Assembly (NCBI GenBank): GCA_030141605.1
Contig: JAQGDQ010002368.1
Location: forward strand, 496,001-560,000
Source of the DNA: Tubiluchus corallicola
Lineage: Eukaryota > Priapulida > Priapulimorpha > Priapulimorphida > Tubiluchidae
DNA: 64,000 bases
Direction of reading: 5' to 3'
Shown: one piece after another, positions 31,301-46,300 of the stretch
Position numbering within the stretch: the first letter of the stretch is position 1
How the letters are laid out: the number at the start of each line of letters is the position of its first letter
Notes under the pieces: generated by a model
Database searches by the model: none
Seen by the model: the letters and a program-made list of their open reading frames with translations, nothing else
What the model was told of the DNA's origin: nothing
Translations under genes and position numbers: made by a program

Positions 31301-34300
31301 GTATAGGATACATAAATTTATACATTTTAAGGTGAGATCCGTCTAAATTGTACAAGTGTCATCCACCCTGCACATTTTGAATAGGGATAATATTAAAAAC
31401 CCATTAAACAAATTTTCATTAATTGCCATAGCAATTTCAGCGGCATACCCAGATTAATGATTTTCCATGCTTCCATTGTAAAATATTACTTCCTGGGCCA
31501 AACACAAATTGCTGCGCCGTCCCATACCAGTTTTGAAATCAATTTGTGTGATATTATCAGTATGCGCGATTACTGCAGAAATTGCGTGTACAGATTTTTA
31601 AAGCTATTAAGATTTTATAGAATAAAACATCGAAAACTTGAAAGGTTTTAAATTATAGAACTTATAGATGTTCAAAGACGTATCAGCGAAACAGTGTATA
31701 ATATAATTAATATTTAAATTTGTTAAAAAATTCTTAACTATATGCTTAATCTACTGCATGCGTGAGCCCTTTTCTGTTCCTAACTATAACGATTTATAAG
31801 CGCTTACCTGTAGAGGGTTGAACATACAACGCCCAAACATTAATTTATTACGAATCCACTAAAACATGGCATAATAAATGTCAGATTGCATGACATCATT
31901 TGACATGGGATATTTACTGTACTATGTGTTTCACCCTTTGGCGGCCCATTTGGGCGGGTTATTAATTAATTGATTGTTTAAGGTCAGTGGGGCGTCCAGA
32001 ATAATACGTTTCAAGTTATTTTCAAGTATTTATGGTAATGAAAGAATGTGTTAATACTCAGCAACAATTATTTTTTATAATCTCTTGTTAGCTCGACTTA
32101 TGTTACTTACTGAATGCATAGCAAATTTCTAGTTTTGTAGATAACTTAACAAACCTCTATGTACATTGAACATTCGCCAAAGTGGGACTAACAGTTACTA
32201 TGCCTAGATCATTACTGCGTCTGTTACAAATTTCCAATACCTGTTTGCTTAGCAGCTTTGCAAATAAAACTTATGTGATTACTGCTCCAGTTATTAAAAC
32301 TTGACATTGTGTGTTAAATTAATATTTTGCAGCTGATGGATAGATTTCTGCCTAATGTAACGTGTTCTACTTTTCAAACTAGGAATGTCTGAAAAACTGA
32401 CTTGTAGACATAGTTTCTAATTTCCTGGTAGAAATAATTTTGTTAGACTTATTGGGCTTAAATGGACTCCTCATGTTTCCGGCTTGTAATACCATCGAAC
32501 CTCTCATCTACTGTTTTTGTTCCATCTCAGTTGGTTACATTTAATCAGTTTTAAACAAGATTGTGCTGGTACTTCTTCTGCTTAATTCACATTTTTATTG
32601 TCTAATGTTCCCATAACCATGGTCTCTCAGGACAATGATTACTTGTTCCACATGCAGTCTCTGAAATCACTTTGCCAAAAATTGATTTGTTAAAAGTTTT
32701 TTATTATTTGTACTTCTAGTTTCTCAGTCTACTGGTTCCTCTGTGCCATTTAGGGTTTAAATTGTTCTCGTATTCTCAGAGCAGAAAATTGTCACCAACA
32801 AAATTAAACGTAATTGTCACTAACAAAATTGATTAACAAAAATACTCCTCAAGTCTTAGGTACCAGAAACCATATCTAACTATTAGTGTGACGGTGGCAC
32901 GGGATACAAAGACAACTCACTGCTTCCGTTGCTTTGTAGTTTTGTCTGTACAAAAAAGCATAGTGATGAGTTTGAATATTCATCGTTGGTTTGGTAATTG
33001 CTTTCTAAATGCGTCAAACTCATCTAAGGCACACATTTTAGCAATTACATGGCTGGGAGTTGTGCTTGTCGAATGTGACATGACAATACCAGTGATGAAT
33101 GAGGAGTGTGACATCTAACCGCAGGCCATAAAACAATTCCGAGATGTTTGTTGGGGTCACATCTGTGAGCCTAGATTTGAAAGTTAAAACTACTGTCTGG
33201 AAATCCGATTTAAAAGTTTCAATATGTAGAGGCAATGTGCCAAAGTTACACGCTGACAGTTTTTATTGCAAGAAGATTAGATCAAGAAGGATAAATATAT
33301 ATCTGTCATTAGTCTCAGTCCCTTCTAAGGCCTTTGATTTGATGATCTCGATTGTAATTTATGTTTGTTTAGCGTAGACTATTGATTAAAAATGTTTGCT
33401 GACTTTATTTTATTTTATTTTAAATTTTGCACGTTCACGTAATATTTTGTTATTGTATTCCGTGAGAAAATAGTACATTATTAATGTTAAGTCAAAGAAA
33501 TGAGCTAAGTCAACCGGTCGCCAGCAATTACCCTGGATGCTTCAGGTTTCATAGCTTAAAGTTGACTCTAACACGGTGCGATTAGTAGCAAGCTCCTCAA
33601 TGTACCTGCTAAATATGACACCAAACTTATGTCAATTTTTGCACCAAACCAGAGTGAAAAAGGAGGTGAAAATAGGGAAAGATGCTGGCGAAAAAAAAAC
33701 TAACTCAAGAAATCGCACCGTTACGGCAAATTAACACCAGTCGTTAACATGCTCCATCGGGTTTTGGGGCTTAACCAATTGAAACTCTCCACGTGGCGCC
33801 ACAAAAGGACGCAGCGACTCGTTTGTAATCTGAGCGACGATTTGGCAACCTATCCCCAAATAATATCTACTCTCCTATATATATATATATATATATATAT
33901 GCATTATTATGAAATTTGAAAATGCTCTCTCCCAAACTTTTTGATTGATTTCGATTCGATAAAACGGTTCCTTTCGCTCCAGATTTGCTGTATTCATGAA
34001 CTATACATTTATGTCTCTCTTGATACTTCAAAAGCAGTGAATCAGTTCTCAGTGGTTTCTTTCATCCTCAGTCTTCTCTCGAAAAATTTCTGGAGGCACC
34101 GAAGCACAATATTTTCTTTCGCTTATTCACGACTCAGACATAAATGCAGTGAAATTTTAAAGAGACTGCAAAGCTGTAATGCGCAGAATCGGTCTGCTTT
34201 TTATTTTAACCAAAAGGTCCACAGGGGATTTTTTACAGATCCGTGACAGATACGCAATTGCAGTATATCTGTTGTGTTCAATGGACCTACTCACTTCATG

Positions 34301-37300
34301 AAGTTGCACTAGCTTTCACTTTGAGCTCTTCCACTGGTTTACACTCAGAGCCAGTGATCTTCATGATCTTCATTTCGCACCTAAGAGTTATCTGTTGTTC
34401 TGGCTTAGATGTATTGCTTATCCCTGTATGTAAAAGTAAGGTGAGAAACCACGTCCCTCCATTCGTTAAGAAAATCTTTGAGGCCTGGGAACATTGAATA
34501 TGGACCTTGCTGATGTTGCCATGATGCCATCATTGTTCTGCTTTTTCTCACTCCGTTTCAAATGCAGTAGGTTCTGTCACATACTCCAGCGACTCAGGAC
34601 CCGCTTCGGAGCTTTCATCTCTATTTTTGTGGCTTGACCATGTCTACTCAAGTGTTCTTAAGACTTTTTCTTTACTGGAACTTTCACTTAAACTGAGTAA
34701 AATTTCATTATCATGAAAATATAATAAGCATGATCGTACTTTGCCCATTAAATTTAATAACGCCAATATTTTCTACGTGCGGCTTTTATGGTTTTTGAAT
34801 TCATGGGTTTGGTCTGACCCAAATGTTTAGAAAGCTACAGTTTCGTTTATAACAAGTGTGTTTCAAGTCAAGTGAATTACTGTCTGCTTGTTATGTACAC
34901 AGCTTGATTTTACAGTAGTCTAACAACAATTATATCCAAGTAACAGCTTTCCTGTACCGTGACAGTCGCTCAGTAAAATTGTAACAAGTTTTCAAAACAA
35001 CCGTCGCATTGAGCTTAGACTAATGGTTTAGTGTTTAAACAATTAATTTTAAAATCTCGGGATTGGAAGATCATTGACCAGGGACAATACCACGTTTGTT
35101 TGCCCTCATTTCCTTTTACTCTTCGTATGACCATAAACTAAGCTTAAAATGGGAATGGTATTACCTGTAAATGGTCTGTTTTGGGACGTGCAGTCCCAGG
35201 ATCACTACACCTAAAAAGGTTGACATTCCACGTGGTGGCAATTCTTTATAGAATACCTCATTTTACAAGCGCTATCCAATAAAGTTGAACTATATTTTAT
35301 ATACATATAACCAAGTAACCGATACTTTCCAATAAACTGCGCTCATTGTATAAAAGTATGTTCATGTAGTTTCCCTGTGGCTATATTGAAATTTTTAAAC
35401 ACTTTCTCACTGTGTGCCAAGATGGCATGCGTGGCAATTTCGGACAATAAATTTTAAAAAAATCATTTTTGCTGGTGTACGTTTTTGTATTCAAAGCACA
35501 ACCAGAAATCTGAGAATACGTCTGACAATGTAATTGGATACAACTTGGCTTTCGGTTGACAGACCACTTGCGGAATGCAGCAGTAAACTTACTGTGTTTT
35601 GTTACTTTTCTAAATTGTATTATTGTAACAGTCACAAATGTTCGCAATGCCTGTTTACCCGCCGGGTCATTGGCTTGCATCAGTTACTTGTTATTCTATT
35701 TCAGTTAGTGTAATTGGCCGGATAATTATGTCTCGTATAGTAAATTTACTATCAAGCAATAAACGCTGTACAAGCAGGGACAGTCTTTGTTTTCCAAACT
35801 GCTGGCACGTAAATATCACTGGTTAAACGAGAAAACCCTTTTTTATGATTGGTTCTAAATTTTGTTAGCACTTTTTATTTTTTCAGCGTAACCATGGATG
35901 CGTTCAAGGACACGTCAACAAAAAAGTATAGCATTATTAAGAGTGGTTCATTATGTTGAAACCATTCTGTTACTTGGCATGCTTTGAACAAATATATTTG
36001 TTTCTAAGCTGATGCTTGTTTTTGACCAAGATTGTGTTTCAAACCTTGGATGTTTATCCTTTGAAGCTCATATTGAAACTCTTTCTTTCATTGTACAGGA
36101 TTTTGTTCTTAATTAATTGCACAACTTTCCTTTCTCAGGATTGGAAAAAAGAGGGCAACCCCATGTTTACATGTTGGCAAAGGGGAAAGTGGAGGAGATG
36201 AAATTCAAAAATCACGAGCGATGTCTAAAAATTACTGCTGAATTGCAAGCAGGTCGAACAGTGTTTCTTTCTTTTGGAAGTGATGCTGAAATTTCAAAAT
36301 GGCTGAGAAAATGCATGAAGGTAATTAGCCATTATCTGTTAGACATGTACAGTGGCAAGGATGATAGTCTTTAAAATATTTAATTTAAGTGGACCAACAA
36401 CACTACCCCTAATTCCAGTAATCACAAGTTCGTGTGAGGTTGGCACGATTTTGTCTGCCCTTAATGACTCAAAATTATAACACCCTTTATGTGTTCTGGT
36501 TTACGTATTTTTTGCTGTTAAATTACAGTTTGTAAACTTTAGCAGCTTATTATCGGTAGTTTTTTTACTTGTTAACTTACTTCTTTAGTTTACCTGTGTT
36601 ATTTTGTTCAACACTTCATGAGACTAACAACCCATTTACGTCATTATTAATTGGACAAATTTGTGCAGTGCTGCAACAAGCAAAAGTTTTGTGACTTGGG
36701 CTATTTCTATTAATGTATAGTAAAATATTATTAATATGATATATCTATTCCTCCGTAATATGACTAAAATGTGCAAACCGTTCTGAAACTGGACTTTTAA
36801 TGGCCTTTTTCTTGGGTTTTGAGGCCACTTGTGTAACTTCCACTAACTGCTTAATTTTTACATTATATGTGTTCCTAATTTCAGGCAGTAGCAAAGTTAC
36901 CAAATTTAGCAGATTTGTCCAATAACCATTTGGAATACATCCCAGAAAATCTGTTTGTGAATGATCGCTTATCTCAGCTGAATCTTCGACACAATGCACT
37001 AAAGGAAAGACCTATAGAGGAAGATATTTACACAATTGGTAGGTGCAAAATCAAAATTGATTCCAAATTGCTTAGCTATCTAGTTATTTCTAACATAAAA
37101 AATATGGTAGCATACAATTACGTAAAATTTGAATTACTTCTTTTCGTCCAATATTCATTCGGCTTTTTCTGTTATTTAAGTGTGCCATCTGGAACGTTAG
37201 TTGTTTTAAAATTGTAATTAATGAAATTAGATTTAGTTCATTTCACAACAGGTCTTAGCTTGATCTCACAATATGCTGATGTGCTGAAAGAATATGCGGG

Positions 37301-40300
37301 GTTTAATAAAAGTACTAAAATACAATTTAACGACTGTAAGATAGATGATCAAAATTTACATGCAGTATTGTATGTGTGAATATAACAGACACTACTTAGC
37401 CTTAATGTATCCTAAAATAATAATGACATTGTGCAAAGCATTAATTTCACCTCCACTTGCAGCTCAGTTGATCTTTAGTTTTTCCGTGTGTTCAGAGTGT
37501 GAATTCGTTACCCACAAGTTGCGCCTCAGGCCTTCATGAATATGTGACTGTTTTATAGTTGTTAGTCTGGCATATTTATTGACTAATGCATTATGCAAAA
37601 TAACAGAACTTATATACTTTTATAACAAACCGTTATGTATGCAGTTCTATATTCGTTTAAACTTGATAATGATATATTTATATTTTAAAATTATTGAAGG
37701 TAGGACATAAGTAGCAAACATCTACATTTTAATTATTTGGATCAACTTCAATTACTATGTGGAAATGTACAATGTATTGTTTGCATATACTTCACTTTTT
37801 TCATTACTTCAACAAACTCGTTTTCATATTCAAGTAACTAAAGCCATTGTAACAATTTCCACAAGTGTTCCACAAAGAAACACAAATTTGTTTTAAATAC
37901 GAGTTTAAATTAATTTCATAAATTATTTAAAGTAGTTTTCTTAATTGCATGCCTGCTGTTTCTACAAGTCCTTTATAGTGTTCCTATTGTACCGTGACAT
38001 TGAGTTTTCGACTTCATGCATTACCTAATAAATTTAGACCTGTTTCAAACCTTTACAATAAACACCATAAATTTTCTTGAGAGTCAGTTCTGCCCACTTG
38101 CTTCTGACATAAATCATAGATCAGAACACCCATATTTATTTGAAGTGTTTTCCCTTATACTGACGTTATAAAGATCATTAAAGCATTAGCCACCGCCCAG
38201 TTAACCTTGCCACCTCCGATTGTGCTTCATTGTGGCTTATAGGTATGTGGTGCATGTAAACAAACTGATTTAGTAACCTTGTTAAAAATGGACAAAAACT
38301 GTTTTGTTTCCTTATTCATCTGTGAATGTCTTTTTCTTAAGAATTACGTAGTAAATGTGCTTTTTAAAGAAAACTTTGCTGTTTTGGGATCATGTAGAGG
38401 CGTATAATTGCACATATACAACTGGGAGAATATTTTCTATGTTTATACCATTGATATTGTGCACAGCAACTGAACACTGAAACTATAACTAAAACAGTAT
38501 AAGGAGTGTCGGGAAATGATTGTCCCACCACCACTCCCCAGGAGAAACCAATAAGAATGGATAAATACTGATAAAACCATGAGAAAGAACATTTTATATC
38601 TGAGTAAGAAACATTAATTTTGTCTTGCTAGGTAGTACTTTGTTATTTGCAGCTTGCAGGGCCGTAAATGGACAGGGTACAATTTGCATTGGTTTCTCAG
38701 TGGGAGTGATGTCTTTATCTTTTTTTCAAGAATGTTGGTGATTTTTTCTGATAACAAGTTTCGAAAAAATTAAAAAAAACTTTAAATAAGAAATATTTTA
38801 CTGATTGAAATGTGTATGTTCATATCTGCTAATGATTACTTTTAAGTACAGCCAAAGCTTTCATTTCCAGACACCCTGTACTTAAATATAATTCATTGTA
38901 TGTAATCTTTCTAGTTACCATATGAAGGTTAAGATTGGTTATAGTAATTATATGTCATCTTTGTATCATCTTGCTATGCAAAAAGATTAAATTTGTTCTG
39001 CAATGAATATGTGTGTTGACTTCAGGCGTAAGTTAAATGCTATAAAGATTTTTGAATACTACAGAGGTCAGCCGACCTTTCCCTCAACATTTAACAGTTT
39101 ATGACTATTACAGGATGGGTGGATGATTTGCCCAGCTTTCAGAATCTCCATACTCTGAATCTATCAGATAACGACATCTTCATATTCCCCAGTGCCATAT
39201 GCCACATAACTACACTGCAAGAGCTGAATGTATCCAGTAATAAAATTGAAGAACTTCCACCAATAATAGCCGAGCTTACAAAGTAAGTATGTTTGCTATT
39301 TCATTTAATATGTAATTCCCTTCCAACAAACTCGTATCATTTCTGGGAAAAAGGTCATTTTGCAAATTAAGTCTGGGTTTGCTTATTAAAAGCAGTGATG
39401 TATTCTGTTGTTTTTGCTTAGGACACCTTTTATTTATTCCTTGTTGTACTTGTGTTTAGTGTACATACATATATAACTGTATAGTACTTAGCATGTTAAA
39501 ACATGAAAAATCTAGCAGAACTGGTGCTAAAACCCACAATTACCGGAGTCTAATTCCTGCACGCACTGCGACAAAACAACTTGTGTCAAGGATGGGAGAA
39601 CTACCAATTTTCGTGTGCAATCACCATATTTTACAGAAAGTATAGAGAATTTGCTGTATGTGTCGGATTTGGCAGTTGTTAGCCCAAATGGATAGCATCA
39701 GAATGATAAATTATATTTATATAATTACTGTTATCTGTCAGTTTGTCATTAATATTAGCACACCGTAAGAATAAACTGTGGTATAACTTTATGATATTCT
39801 TTTAATCAAAATAATGCTTAGCTTTATTAAATCTGACTTGTAATTTTTAGTTCTCTGGGAACTTCTTCTTAGACAGATAGAATGTAAGCACTTGAGTGTG
39901 ATATCAGAAAACCTATTTATTGAAATTGTTAAAGCATAAAGATATGATTGATTAGGGGGCTACAATTGACTATTGAGCAAAGCATAAACCCCAGTACATG
40001 TACAATAAGCACTTCAAATAGCATTTACGAATTTTTTTGCAAAGGAAGCATGTTGTTACGTTTAAGGGGAAATAAATGTTGGCTGATCTCCTTCTAGCTA
40101 AATTACACCTTTTGTAAATTATAGTGAACGTTTTTCCAAGCATGTGACCTGAGGTGGTCAATGTAATTATTCTTTTTACTTAACATTGATTACAGGTTGA
40201 CTTTCGTTGTAATTTTTAAGCGCCGTTTAGTTGTTCTATTGTGCCTCGATACATCCGTCCAAAGCTTCGCATACAAGCTTTTCCCAATTACAAATCACCT

Positions 40301-43300
40301 TTAGATGCTGTCTTTCTAGAGGAACTATATGCTATCTAATTTGATCTGCAAAAGTGTAAAAAGTGTAAGAATGGTATAATAAGAACTATTTATGTCAGTT
40401 AGGACATTTTTTGCTTTTACATGACACGTTTGTTTTCTTACCTGGTATTTCTTTGATCTGAACATGTAATTCTCAGTTGCAAATTGTTCACAGTCGTGTC
40501 GCTGAATGTCGTGTAACCTGAAGGCTGACAGGAATCTATATATTTTCTGGAAAATTGACAGTAAATTGTGTGAGAACTTGACCTATTGGTCGCTAACTGG
40601 GACGTAATCATCCTATTGAAGCTTATTAGAGTGAACCTGAGGCTCTCTAGTGGCAGCGTGAGACTAGTTAGTTTGGCGAGAACTTGTATTTTAAACAGCA
40701 CAAGCGCTTTATTGTTACATTTATATCATTTTATGGCATCCTTGAACATTTCTTGTCAAAGAGAAGGTGTAAACGCGATTAACAGGTAGTAAAAAACTCA
40801 TATCGTGTAGGAGAGAAACCTGTTTAGAAGTGGTTTAGAAGGTTTTATTAATCGTAACCCATCAGCAGGCTTTTGCTATTTGGTAAATTTGATAATCTCT
40901 TAATTAGTTAGTTCACCATGCTTGGTACTACCGATGTATTCATAGTATTTTACTCGTGGAACATAAGATGTTGAAATAATAGTACATTTCTAAACAGACG
41001 CTTCACGTTCTCATAAAACAGCTAAACAATAAAGCACAACGACGAGGTACTCAAACAAATACTTTTTCTTTCAAGATATAAGTAAATTTCTAAGTACAAC
41101 TGACACACCTGTAGTTGGGTACTGCATACATAATGAAGTTTTGGCACTAAAGTAAACTTACTTCAGTACTATTTTTTGAGACACAACCTTGAATACTTCT
41201 GTGTCTAGTAAACTGCATAATCATAATGTACCGTAGAGCATACCAAAATATTTAAAATCTAAATTTGCAAAAAACGAAAGGTATGTTATTGTTTAGCTGA
41301 AAGTGTCTTAATTTTCTTTTCTTTCACTTATTAAATTCTTTCACTGGCTTAGACTCCAGTTGTTTTGTTTGTTCTATTAAGTTTCTGTGAAATACATGTT
41401 TACAAAAAAATTCTCATATTCTTTCAACGTGGTCTCAACTACCTGTAGCTGAGTCTGATGTAGGAAATTACCAAAAAATGCTTTTAAATTTAAAAAAAGA
41501 GCTAAAACACAGTTCAAGGCTGTAAAAAGTAAAGACCACTTTGCTGGTACAAAAAATTCATTTCTGCATCTGCACAGAAAACTCTATAGACACACGAAAA
41601 TGTTATCTAGTTGTGAATCTTGTAATTTCTAAAGAACACGAAAGTGACTAGAAGTTAGGAATCATGCAGAGCTGGTCCCTTAAGATGTTCATGTTGATGA
41701 TGTCACGTTGGATCATCATTATGCTTTCACGGGTGATTGTTCTCTTTTTCTGAAAAGCAATTTGGTCCACCTCTAATCTGGGTAATCTGTATTTTACGTT
41801 TCACTTCCTTCAGTCCTTATTACAGTAACTTGCTGGTCTTTCTTTTATTCAATGACCAACAGATTTTTACTTCAGTAAGTTGTATTAAGTACTGTAATTT
41901 TGTTAGCTTAACATGGCACTTTAATATCTGCATGGTAACACTAATAAAATTCATCACTAATGTGGCACGTATTCAAAATATTCTACAACATGTAATTAAA
42001 AACAGACTCTGTATATTATATTAATAGTACAATCAGGTGAAGGTGAACTTCGCAAATATCTACTTGTATACTTAACTAGAGGAACAAGATGTTCGTGTTA
42101 CATATTACCGACCTGTAAATACATGTGATATCGTGCAAAGCCACGAGCTTTTTGCACATAATTTGCTCCATCTTGTTACTTATTAAATTGAAGTAAAAAT
42201 TGCTTACTTATTTATTTTCGTAGAATTTCGGTTAAGAAGTTAGACACTAAAGCTTTGAAACTTAACTGTAAGTTTCTAATATTCTTTGATTTTTTATTCA
42301 CCTGGATATTCAATATTTTAATTCTTATCCATTTACGCTAGTAAACTTGACCCAGAATACATGCTCTTGTTTTGCTTCGCTTGCCGATAAGTAAATTTCG
42401 GTTTTGGCAGTCACGCATTCTTTTTCAAAATCGGATTTTGTGTGGAGGGGCGTCATTGTGATTTTCAGTGTCGTGGATTAAAATTCATTATGGAAATCGT
42501 GTTAAGACTTCTCTATCCATTTGTTTAAATGCCAAAACACTATGCTTTTCTTGTCATGGACGACCTCTGAAAAAGCAGCATAGTGCAGGTTTAGTAATTA
42601 GTAATTGCTGTCTTAAGAGTTAGATGGTACAGGTCGTGACCATGTGTATATGGTCATACTGTAAGGTGATTACCCTCTGTAGTATTGTCTTTGACAACTT
42701 AATTGTCATGTAGAACCGCCATCTTGTATCATCGTCTCTAGGTGAATCAGTTTGTTATACAAATCTCATTTGTAAATCAATTTTGTTGCTTAGTTGATTT
42801 GTCAATGCATTGTATAACTAGGACGCATCGATGGTTTAAAATTCAACGCACAGCAATGGCGGAATTGGGTCTGTTTTTGTACCTTCCACAGTCTCATTTA
42901 TAATTAGCGGTTCATTAATTACACACGTTATATTGTGTGTTTTTACTCAAGCGACGCTATTTCCGGTCTAAAAGGTGACCCGATTCTAGCATATCCGGTT
43001 GATGGACGGTGCATATACACCGGCAAAATCCGATAAGTACAATTACCGTCACCTGTAGAAACAGCTCTTAAGATGGAAAGTACTGATTGTTTCTGCATAG
43101 GAAATGGCACTCAATGCAGCTGCCTGGCATTTCTTGTGCATATAAGGGGCAGTATAGCGTACCCTCACTAGAAAAGTAAATGCCCATTCACAATTCTATG
43201 CCCTTCACTAAGTAATTCATTTTTCATTTCGATACGTTGTGTGTGTTTATGTCGTTCTATATTCCTCAAATTCAGATACCTAGGACATGATAAATATTGC

Positions 43301-46300
43301 TAAGTTACAATATTACTACACTCGCACGTGATTCCATATATAAGCATATTATTGTTTTTAGTATCACGATCAATGAATACTCTGAAGTTATGGCATTCAA
43401 CAACTTAACCAATCTATAACATAATTACGCATTGTAATTGCAAGGATTGGTTCAGAATATCTATATCTTGTGTTCTGTATCTATTGGTGTTGGCGGCCAT
43501 GACATTGTCAGTAAAGAAAGGAATGATGAGTACTGAATAATAAGATTTAGAACATGTATAGCTGTAAAAATAATTACTGTTGTAATAGTGTTATTAAAGG
43601 GTAGGTCTAGTGTGATATGAGGGCACTTATACACTGAAAATCGCAAAAGTCTCTTTGTAAATTGCATTGAAATTGGTGAGGTATCAACATTTATATTGAA
43701 AGTATTATACTTCTGAGATGTTGCTATCGTAAATTGTGATCATAAGCAAGATGGACCAGGGCTTTTATTCAGCCTTTATTCATAGCCGTCGACTATTCCG
43801 CAAAACCAATTTTTCCTCATTTAATACATGACACTGATGAGTGTAAGTTATAGTCAGTTTCAGTTACCATACTACTTAAAATTTGCAGCTATATAATATA
43901 TACATATATGTCTTTATTTGCCATAAATTAGATTACAATTATAATCTTCTTGCTATTTGGTGTTCACTAACTCACTAATTTCTAGAGAATAGTCTAAAGC
44001 CTAGGGATAAATATATTCTTATATAGAGTAATATGATGTGTTATTTGGAATAATCCTGAGTATTATATAGGACAGAAGTTCAACCGCTGGTGATTATGTA
44101 TTTTAAAAGTCTCTTGCGTGCTGGAATCATAAATTAAATTTTTTCTCTTTAATGAAAGTGCAATTACTATTGTTGCTGTAGACACTCAAGAACATTGGAA
44201 AAGTGTTCTGAAACTCTGTGCCTGCGCCATAAACTGTAATAAACATGTCTTCGTACTGTATTTGCGGAAGTAGACTACGCATACTATATCGTGGGGGCAA
44301 ATGGACACGTTTTTTCTCGAAAATGTTTGAGCGAAAGTACGTTAAGACAGCTTCCCGCGGTTATTGGGCAGCCGGAATTACATGAACGCAAATATTAGAG
44401 GTAGAAAGTCCCGGATTAAATGCTTTGTTCGATACACGAGAAAATAGTATATCAAGATTTGCTATCTCCGGTACGAGGATACCCTGATATCTTGGTTAAT
44501 CCCATGGTTATCTTGAATAACAACAACATAATAGATTTTGAAAAGTTTAAGAATTTATCAAGGTACGGTTATTGTGTCCTCTCTGCGTGTTACTGATAGA
44601 AATCTTCGGCCGTTAAACTGTCTGGTAAATGTAGGCTGCTTCTAATCAACGTAACAGTAATTGGACCATCTTTAGCCTCGCTGTAGTTGCTAGTTTATTT
44701 GATTTCAAGATGCTTCACTTTCGTTGAATGTCACTACAATACTAAGGTAAGGTAATAAACTTATCATACTATATATAAGGCTGCATAGATAGTATGATAT
44801 CAGGATATTCATACAAATCACAAAGTAAAAAAGTATTCAGTTTAAGACAACAATTTAGAAGCTATTCAAGCTAGAATAATTTATGGTATTAGCAATGATA
44901 TTATGTGAGACAAATTAAAAATTCTACTATACCACTAATACTGTACTACGATGACGGCGACGACTATTGCTGCCGCTGCCACTTATCTACTTATCTATCG
45001 TACTTACTACAACCTATTTTATTGGAATACTTTGGGTATTATACGAATACGATCCAGTTCGATACGTGTAAATATGCTTTTGAAAATATTGAATGAAGTG
45101 TTCACCAGTTTTTTCTTCAAAGCACGTACAAAACATTTTTGTTGATATCAGACAACAGTAACTATTATTGCACTCCCACATTACCTGTAGCGACGCTGTA
45201 AAATTCATGCAGAGTGAAGCTCTCATCATTCTCTCCGTATTCTTTCACTTCCCTGTACAGTTTTGTCGTGCGACAAAAAGCTTGTTATGTATGCAAATTT
45301 ACAGTTTAATGCCCGACTTCTTTAACAAAACACTGCCGTGTCTACAGTACTTTCTTTACCATGTCTGCGTTGTGTTATCATCAGCGCTTTACTTTGTGCT
45401 TCTTAGCTGAATATTTTTCATCATGTGTTCTCATTGTTATAAGTACTTTCACCGTTTTCGCAATTGCTTTGTCCAATTTCAACCAATCAGTAAGTTTATA
45501 ATTATAGAAAAGTCGCAAAAATAAGAGAAACGTTTCGATGAAATCATTGACAATATTTCACATTAGATTTTGAGAGCAGCATAAAGTTACAATTTCAGAC
45601 TGTGTTTTTATATAAATTTTTAGCAATAATTGCTTTCTGCATGGTGTAAACAAGGTAAATGGCCTGAAGTACAAGATTAAAACTCAGATTAAAGACACAA
45701 ATGTCACACCTAGTAAATTACTAGTTAGCTTCCATGGCGTCACTATAGCTATTTATTTTAGGTGCAGTAGACGGCTTTATTAGGGCATTCGTTTTAATAT
45801 TTATTTAAAGGCCATTTACATTAATGTATAATTTACATACGGATGTCCGCAGTTATCTCAAGAGTCAGAACTCAAAAGGCCAAGAATGGCATATTTTGGC
45901 GTAGCTGCTACAAAGCTGCGTGGAGTTTATCCACTTGAGAAAAATACCAATATTTGATGCTTTTTAGTTTTTTTTAGTTGGGACAAGTATACTAAAGAAG
46001 ATTCAGTAAAACTGAATGTTGGTGACTAGTGAGGCCCCTGTTTTTTCCATTTGTGACTGTAACACAGCCTTCACATTTGTAAAAAGAAAAGATCACAGTC
46101 AGTGATGTGAAAGGGAATAGTGCTCAGGCCACTTCTCGGATTCTTATTATAAAGCCTGCAGCTCTGATCGTTGGTGCAAATAAACTTTCATTCCTGTACA
46201 TGTACATACTTCAGTTGAGCAGGCATCTCAAGTGCCCATATTCCTTGAAAAGAAATTAGACCACTCAAATTAAATGTAATTTTCTTCTCCATGTGCAATG

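Noticed and set aside
33941-34640. Possible retroelement or gene in PHLPP intron 2 (two long plus-strand frames; LDTSKAV and a short Glu-rich minus-strand frame)
   Set aside because: A single weak reverse-transcriptase-like word without any other motif in order is not enough.
44905-45410. Cluster of overlapping open frames on both strands in PHLPP intron 5
   Set aside because: Composition is low-complexity and Tyr/Leu/Phe-rich, with no motif and no splice signals.
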